DNA of 10,267 nucleotides, taken from assembly GCA_030620935.1 (NCBI GenBank), contig JAUXIP010000043.1:1-10267 (forward strand). The letters are read 5' to 3'. The stretch is from Deltaproteobacteria bacterium (GTDB lineage Bacteria > Desulfobacterota_B > Binatia > UBA9968). A program made the translations under genes and the position numbers. Below are positions 6,753 to 10,267 of this stretch, one piece after another. How positions within the stretch are numbered: the stretch's first letter is position 1; the number at the start of each line of letters is the position of its first letter. The notes under the pieces were generated by a model. That model ran no database searches, had not been told where the DNA came from, and saw nothing but the letters and a program-made list of their open reading frames with translations.

Positions 6753-7811
6753 TTATTTGCGAAAAATATTGTCGAATTCCTTGATCAGACCATTATAACG
6801 AGTGCCCCATTTTTCAGGGGACAAGATATGGGACCGCCCTGTTATTCTCGCCCTGAAATCCCACGGCATATCTTTGCGGGCAACCAGGCGGTTCTGCTTC
6901 GCGTATTCCTTTTGTCCTTCGCGGGAAAAAAGAAAGTCGATCAACAGGGCGGCTGCATAAGGATGTGGGGCCTGTTTCATCAGCCAGATGGCGCTTGGAT
7001 TCTTAAGGAGCAGGGGGTCCGTAATGACATAATCCACGGGAGCACCCTTTTTTTTAAAATTCTCGATTTGATAATGATAACCATCGATGACCAGTTTGAC
7101 TTCGCCGGCAATCACCATCTGCGTCATCAAGGTATGGCCCCGCTGCATCATGATGTTTTGTCCCGCAAGTCTTCGGGCGAACCCGAGAGCCTTCTCCTCT
7201 CCCATGGTGTCGATGAGCGCGGCAAGCCATTCATGGGCTTCCCGGTCCAAGGCCATCTGTCCGTTCCACTTCGGCTGCAGGAGATCTGTATAAGAGCGTG
7301 GTCTTTCTGCGGGTGGCACGGCTCGATTGTTGTATCCGATCACCATGGCGTACGTAAAAGGCGCCGCCCGGTAGCCGTCGGCATCCGCGAACCCCTCGCG
7401 GATTTCCTTCCGAAAGGGAGCCTTATGGCGGGCGATTAAGCCGGCCTGCATGAGAGACGCATGCGAAAAGCTGGTGCCGCCGAGCACGTCCACCCGAGCA
7501 ACACGCGCCTTATGTTCGGTGATGACCCTGTTGACCAAGCTCGTTCCTCCGCCCCGGGTGTATTTGACTTTTACAAAAGGATAACGGCGCTCAAATCCTT
7601 CCATCAGAGGCCTCGACTGGTCAAAAGGCAGGGTGGCGTACCATTCCACCACCCCCTCTTTGCGAGCTCCCTCCACCAACTGAGTCTCCCTTTCACCCGG
7701 GGAAAGTCTGTTTAGCGCAGCCACGATGGACTCTGCGGACTGTTGAGCGAGGCTCGGAGAAACAACACCAACGACAGCGATGACCGCATAAAGAAAAGGA
7801 CGGAATCTCAT
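6753..7811 (-). CDS. Exported ABC-type solute-binding protein, AfuA/FbpA-like (COG1840 type)
   Basis: The product has 352 residues. Residues 1-22 form a Sec signal peptide (Arg residues, a hydrophobic core, then SLA before Gln23), so the mature protein is periplasmic. Family signatures are LSPGERETQLVEGARKEG (36-53), RYPFVKVKY (76-84), a glycine-rich loop (87-89), QRGHTLMTQ (223-231), KKKGAPVDYV (253-262) and APHPYAA (281-287). The double-Tyr pair used by ferric-binding proteins near the C-terminus is not evident, so the ligand may be an organic acid or chelate, not free iron. ATG at 7811 is preceded by GGGAGG nine bases upstream and by a promoter-like sequence. The gene starts the tight seven-gene run, 15 bp before the first amidohydrolase. 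No permease or ATPase gene is in the window. Confidence 0.88.
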   Translation of the reverse strand: MRFRPFLYAVIAVVGVVSPSLAQQSAESIVAALNRLSPGERETQLVEGARKEGVVEWYATLPFDQSRPLMEGFERRYPFVKVKYTRGGGTSLVNRVITEHKARVARVDVLGGTSFSHASLMQAGLIARHKAPFRKEIREGFADADGYRAAPFTYAMVIGYNNRAVPPAERPRSYTDLLQPKWNGQMALDREAHEWLAALIDTMGEEKALGFARRLAGQNIMMQRGHTLMTQMVIAGEVKLVIDGYHYQIENFKKKGAPVDYVITDPLLLKNPSAIWLMKQAPHPYAAALLIDFLFSREGQKEYAKQNRLVARKDMPWDFRARITGRSHILSPEKWGTRYNGLIKEFDNIFRK

Positions 7812-7838
7812 GCGTATTAGCCTCCCTTTCGCTGGATC

Positions 7839-7868
7839 CTAATACAAACGCATTTAATTTTGTGACAA
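7839..7868 (-). promoter_or_regulatory. Candidate sigma-70 promoter for the seven-gene cluster
   Basis: On the minus strand TTGTCA (7868-7863, five of six matches to the -35 consensus) is followed after 18 bp by TATTAG (7844-7839, four of six to the -10). The -10 ends 27 bp before the ATG at 7811, leaving a short leader that contains the GGGAGG ribosome site. Position after the upstream gene's terminator-like hairpin fits a transcription start here. No start site data exist, and the -10 is weak. Confidence 0.4.
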
Positions 7869-7870
7869 TT

Positions 7871-7952
7871 GAGCATTAGAGCATTAGACCGCCATGGAGC
7901 ACTTTGACTCCCAATCATCGCTCTACTGTTCCACTGCTCCATTGCTCCAAAG
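7871..7952. repeat. Degenerate 8-bp repeat cluster in both orientations
   Basis: Four plus-strand units lie in exact 8-bp phase from 7921 to 7952: CTCTACTG, TTCCACTG, CTCCATTG and CTCCAAAG. Two exact tandem copies of GAGCATTA at 7871-7886 are the same unit reversed (CTCTAATG on the other strand). Another reversed copy, CCATGGAG, lies at 7892-7899. The reversed and direct blocks could pair as an imperfect stem. The region sits between a terminator-like hairpin and a candidate promoter and contains no gene. Confidence 0.5.
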
Positions 7953-7975
7953 CAAACGCTAATTGCGTTTGCTTT
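7949..7975 (-). terminator. Perfect 11-bp hairpin overlapping a stop codon, probable transcription terminator
   Basis: The arms AAAGCAAACGC and GCGTTTGCTTT (7949-7959 and 7965-7975) are perfect reverse complements around a 5-base loop. On the minus strand the hairpin starts within the TAA (7976-7974) of the upstream solute-binding gene. The outer A-T pairs give an A-tract before and a T-tract after the GC core, as in bidirectional terminators. No free U-run follows the stem, so termination strength is uncertain. Confidence 0.5.
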
Positions 7976-8966
7976 AGTGACCTCCTAGAATGGTCTGCAT
8001 CTCGTCTGTCGCAAGCTTATAGTCACGCGCCCGCGTTGGATCGCTTGGAAATAAGTTAATGTTTTCGAGAGAAAAAATCTTCGGATCAATATCCCGATGG
8101 CTAGGTATCCGTCCGGCATCGCGCAGCATGCTCTGACCCTCCCGCGAAAGCACAAAATTAATAAAAAGCATTCCGGCATTTGGGTGGGGAGCGTGCTTGG
8201 CCAAAGCGATCGGGTGGACAAACGTAATCACAGGCTGGTCAAAGATCCACTGTACTGGTGCGCCCCATCCCTTGATGCGCGCCACGATGTGGGCGTAACT
8301 GTTGGCGACGATACGAAACTCCCCTGCGGCCAAAAGCTGGGCGAGAAGAGAGTGACCTCGACGAATGGCTGGCTTTTGAGCAGCCAGCCGTTTTAGAAAT
8401 TCCCTGGCCTTCTTTTTTCCCATCCTTTGTTGCAGGTTCACGTACCACTCTGTATCCCGAATATTGAGTCCGATTTGACCCTTCCACTTTGGATCCAACA
8501 GATCCTCGTACTTCCGTGGGGCCGCTTCAGGAGAGACCAGAGCCGTGTTGTATCCCATGGTGTTCAAAAGAGAATGAACGCTGATCCAATGTCCTTCAGG
8601 GTCTTTGAATCCCTCCTCGTAAGACGAGGCCTCGGCCGGATGAATTTTCACCGTGAGTCCTTTGTCTTTGATCAGTTGGAGCTGAAATCCCGCCGTGGAT
8701 ACGACATCGACAACATGGTGTTCGGCCTGGGCTTCCGTGATGACTCGCTGCGAAACCCTATCGCTCCCGGCCCGGTAGAAGCGCGGCTTGACGGCCGGAT
8801 ATTTCTTGTTAAAGGCTTCCGCAAGAGATTTGATCTGAACATTATTGAGTGAACTATAAAAGACCACCTCGCCTTCCGCATTCGCTTGCTCCAATAGTGT
8901 CGCGCTCAGCGCCGGCGTCCCTGAGAGACCGATCCAAGCGACGATTGCCATCAACCATCGCATCAT
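7974..8966 (-). CDS. Exported ABC-type solute-binding protein, AfuA/FbpA-like, divergent copy
   Basis: The product has 330 residues from ATG 8966. A frame open further upstream would place a hydrophilic stretch ahead of the leader. Starting at 8966 puts the signal peptide MMRWLMAIVAWIGLSG at the N-terminus, with cleavage near ALS/A (21-22), and leaves AAAGG about eight bases upstream. A second ATG follows directly. Shared family elements are RRGHSLLAQ (202-210), GWGAP (233-237), APHP (259-262) and LSREGQ (273-278). It lacks the LSPxxRxxxL motif found after the leader in the other two copies and is the most divergent of the three. It is periplasmic by prediction; the ligand is unknown. It follows the first binding-protein gene by 127 bp and ends in a hairpin. 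Those two genes may form their own unit. Confidence 0.86.
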   Translation of the reverse strand: MMRWLMAIVAWIGLSGTPALSATLLEQANAEGEVVFYSSLNNVQIKSLAEAFNKKYPAVKPRFYRAGSDRVSQRVITEAQAEHHVVDVVSTAGFQLQLIKDKGLTVKIHPAEASSYEEGFKDPEGHWISVHSLLNTMGYNTALVSPEAAPRKYEDLLDPKWKGQIGLNIRDTEWYVNLQQRMGKKKAREFLKRLAAQKPAIRRGHSLLAQLLAAGEFRIVANSYAHIVARIKGWGAPVQWIFDQPVITFVHPIALAKHAPHPNAGMLFINFVLSREGQSMLRDAGRIPSHRDIDPKIFSLENINLFPSDPTRARDYKLATDEMQTILGGH

Positions 8967-9013
8967 GCTGAGACCTTTCAACCCAACTTCACAGCTCATT
9001 GCACACCCGAAGA

Positions 9014-9047
9014 GCCGGACGAATTCCGGCGTCATTTTTTCTCTTTT
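9014..9047 (+). terminator. Weak plus-strand terminator-like hairpin with a T-rich tail
   Basis: GCCGGA (9014-9019) and TCCGGC (9025-9030) form a perfect 6-bp stem with a 5-base loop. Three bases later a run rich in T follows (to 9047). It would act on plus-strand transcripts, against the direction of every gene here, so it may be a chance structure or may limit antisense transcription. It lies in the 127-bp gap between the two binding-protein genes. Confidence 0.25.
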
Positions 9048-9093
9048 GAACCGTCATCTGATCTTTCCCCGTTTGTCGTGTTCATCGTCGACT

Positions 9094-10182
9094 TCATCGA
9101 GCGCCGGCGCCGAAGACCTCATCGAACTTGTCGAGCACCTCCTTCTGTCTGGGGAGCCACTGCTCGAGATCCGGAGCCCAGGTTTTCACACCCTTGACCG
9201 TAAACTTGCTGGGAGTCTTGTTATTTGCCGGCCACCGTTTTTGGTTGGCAAACACCCTCTGTCCCCCGTCGGGACTAATCATGTAGTCGATGAAGAGAGC
9301 CGCTGCATGAGGATGAGGGGCCTTCTTTAGCAAGGCGACTGCCGAGGGCGGACGAAGCACCAAGGGGTTGGGTGCAACATAGTCTATGGGAGCGCCTTTC
9401 TCCTTCAACTTCAAAAGACTATGGAGATAGGCTTCTACCTGTATATCATACTCGCCAACGATCAGGAGCTGGGTCAGCAGCGTATGCCCTCTCCTTCGAA
9501 TCAAGCCCTGCTTGGCCAGTTTGCGACAGTACTCAAGTGCCTCCTTTTCCCCCATGGTCCCCAGGATTCCCATAAACCAGGAGTGGGCTTCGGTATCAAG
9601 CGCCATTTTGCGGCCTTTCCATTTAGGGTCGATGAGATCACGGTAACTTTTCGGAGCCTGCTCGCGCGAGACCTGGGTCAAATTGTAACCGATGACGAGA
9701 GCCGTCGTGTAGAGGGGCATGAAGCGATCTTTGGAATCCCTCAGCGACTTATCCAGATCCTTTGTGTGAGGAGATGCGTATCTCCCCAAAGCCTTTGCAG
9801 TGAGCAATCCCGGCATCCGAAAGGAATTGGCGTTGACGACATCGAGTACATAGTGCTTCGCCAGGAACTCCGTGCGGGCTCTTTCCACTACTCTTGACCC
9901 CCCTCCACCACTGTATTCGACCTCCAGAAAGGGATAACGTTTCTTAAACCCATTCACGATATCCTGATTGTCCTTGACGTTGCCGGACCCATAATAGACG
10001 ACTTTCCCCTCTTTTTTCGCCCCGGCGAGAAGCCGCTCCTGACGCTGGGAGGGAGACAGTTTATTGATCTCGGCAAGGATTTCCGGTGCGTCCTTCGCTA
10101 TGGCGGAAGACCCCATGAATGAGAAAACGAGAAAAAGTACGCTTGCAGTCATCGGTAGAATTAAAGATTTCGTTATGCCCAT
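9094..10182 (-). CDS. Exported ABC-type solute-binding protein, AfuA/FbpA-like (COG1840 type)
   Basis: The product has 362 residues. The leader MGITKSLILPMTASVLFLVF continues to an AIA/K cleavage site after residue 29, so it is periplasmic or lipid-free exported. The mature part shows KLSPSQRQERLLAGAKKEG (41-59), KRYPFLEVEY (81-90), SGGGGS (91-96), RRGHTLLTQLL (230-240), EKGAPIDYV (261-269) and APHPHAA (288-294). It is clearly paralogous to the protein at 6753-7811, and more distantly to that at 7974-8966. ATG at 10182 has AGGAGG six bases upstream, so the start is firm. Its promoter would fall at the window's right edge, in or beside repeat-like DNA. No transporter partner is visible; the missing genes may lie to the right. 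Confidence 0.88.
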   Translation of the reverse strand: MGITKSLILPMTASVLFLVFSFMGSSAIAKDAPEILAEINKLSPSQRQERLLAGAKKEGKVVYYGSGNVKDNQDIVNGFKKRYPFLEVEYSGGGGSRVVERARTEFLAKHYVLDVVNANSFRMPGLLTAKALGRYASPHTKDLDKSLRDSKDRFMPLYTTALVIGYNLTQVSREQAPKSYRDLIDPKWKGRKMALDTEAHSWFMGILGTMGEKEALEYCRKLAKQGLIRRRGHTLLTQLLIVGEYDIQVEAYLHSLLKLKEKGAPIDYVAPNPLVLRPPSAVALLKKAPHPHAAALFIDYMISPDGGQRVFANQKRWPANNKTPSKFTVKGVKTWAPDLEQWLPRQKEVLDKFDEVFGAGAR

Positions 10183-10210
10183 TTTTTTCCTCCTATCGCG
10201 GAATTATTTT

Positions 10211-10267
10211 GAACAGACCGTTGAAAAAGACCCATCTGCTTCGTTGCGCTCGTCCGCCTCGCTCCGA
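10211..10267. repeat. Right-edge intergenic repeat-like sequence (partial)
   Basis: This non-coding edge begins with GAACAGACCGTTGAAAAAG and runs into a C/G-rich block with reiterated CGCTC/CTCGCTCC words. The wording resembles dispersed intergenic elements that I recall from environmental bacterial genomes, bounded by TTTTTCAAC...-type inverted ends; this is memory, not a search. The element is cut by the window edge, so its partner end cannot be seen. TTGAA occurs twice, 12 bp apart (10209-10213 and 10221-10225). Confidence 0.35.

Noticed and set aside
6753..7811. Ferric iron-binding protein as a specific name for the third binding protein
   Set aside because: Overall family resemblance is present, but the adjacent tyrosine pair that ligates Fe(III) is not evident, so only the broader family is called.
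8967..9035. Extended N-terminus for the middle binding protein, starting at 9035
   Set aside because: It would place 23 mostly hydrophilic residues ahead of a clear signal peptide. ATG 8966 has a fitting AAAGG site.

Overview
The window is a compact, single-direction stretch of bacterial DNA. All nine recognisable protein genes lie on the minus strand, so transcription runs from the high-coordinate end to the low end. Most starts have strong Shine-Dalgarno sequences (AAGGAGG-like), the composition is moderately GC-rich, and three proteins carry Sec-type signal peptides, so this is a Gram-negative-type bacterium. Orphan solute-binding proteins mixed with amidohydrolases and bicupins recall genomes of uncultivated soil and sediment lineages (Rokubacteria, Tectomicrobia or Binatia-like). 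That placement is inference from gene style only; no marker gene is present.

Reading in transcription order: two exported solute-binding proteins of the AfuA/FbpA type come first (10182-9094 and 8966-7974). A strong hairpin overlaps the stop codon of the second. A 162-bp intergenic region follows, with an 8-bp-period repeat in both orientations and a plausible promoter. A seven-gene tight cluster then runs with gaps of only 9-43 bp: a third exported solute-binding protein (7811-6753), two paralogous amidohydrolases (6737-5580, 5544-4405), a gentisate/salicylate 1,2-dioxygenase-family bicupin (4395-3403), a second bicupin (3359-2262), a solute-binding-fold protein of the NMT1/THI5 type without a signal peptide (2233-1313), and a third bicupin (1298-141).

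The likely theme is capture and breakdown of a small aromatic acid. The exported binding proteins would take up or sense substrate. The amidohydrolases belong to a superfamily that contains decarboxylases and hydrolases of aromatic and related acids. The gentisate-type dioxygenase keeps its full set of predicted iron ligands and substrate-binding residues and would open the ring. The roles of the other two bicupins and of the leaderless binding protein are unknown. No transporter permease or ATPase, no regulator and no downstream hydrolase or isomerase of a classical gentisate pathway is in the window. The set does not match a pathway I know and is the main point of interest.

The two edges differ from the interior. 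The first ~108 bp are very GC-rich with one open plus-strand frame. The last ~57 bp look like the start of a dispersed intergenic repeat.
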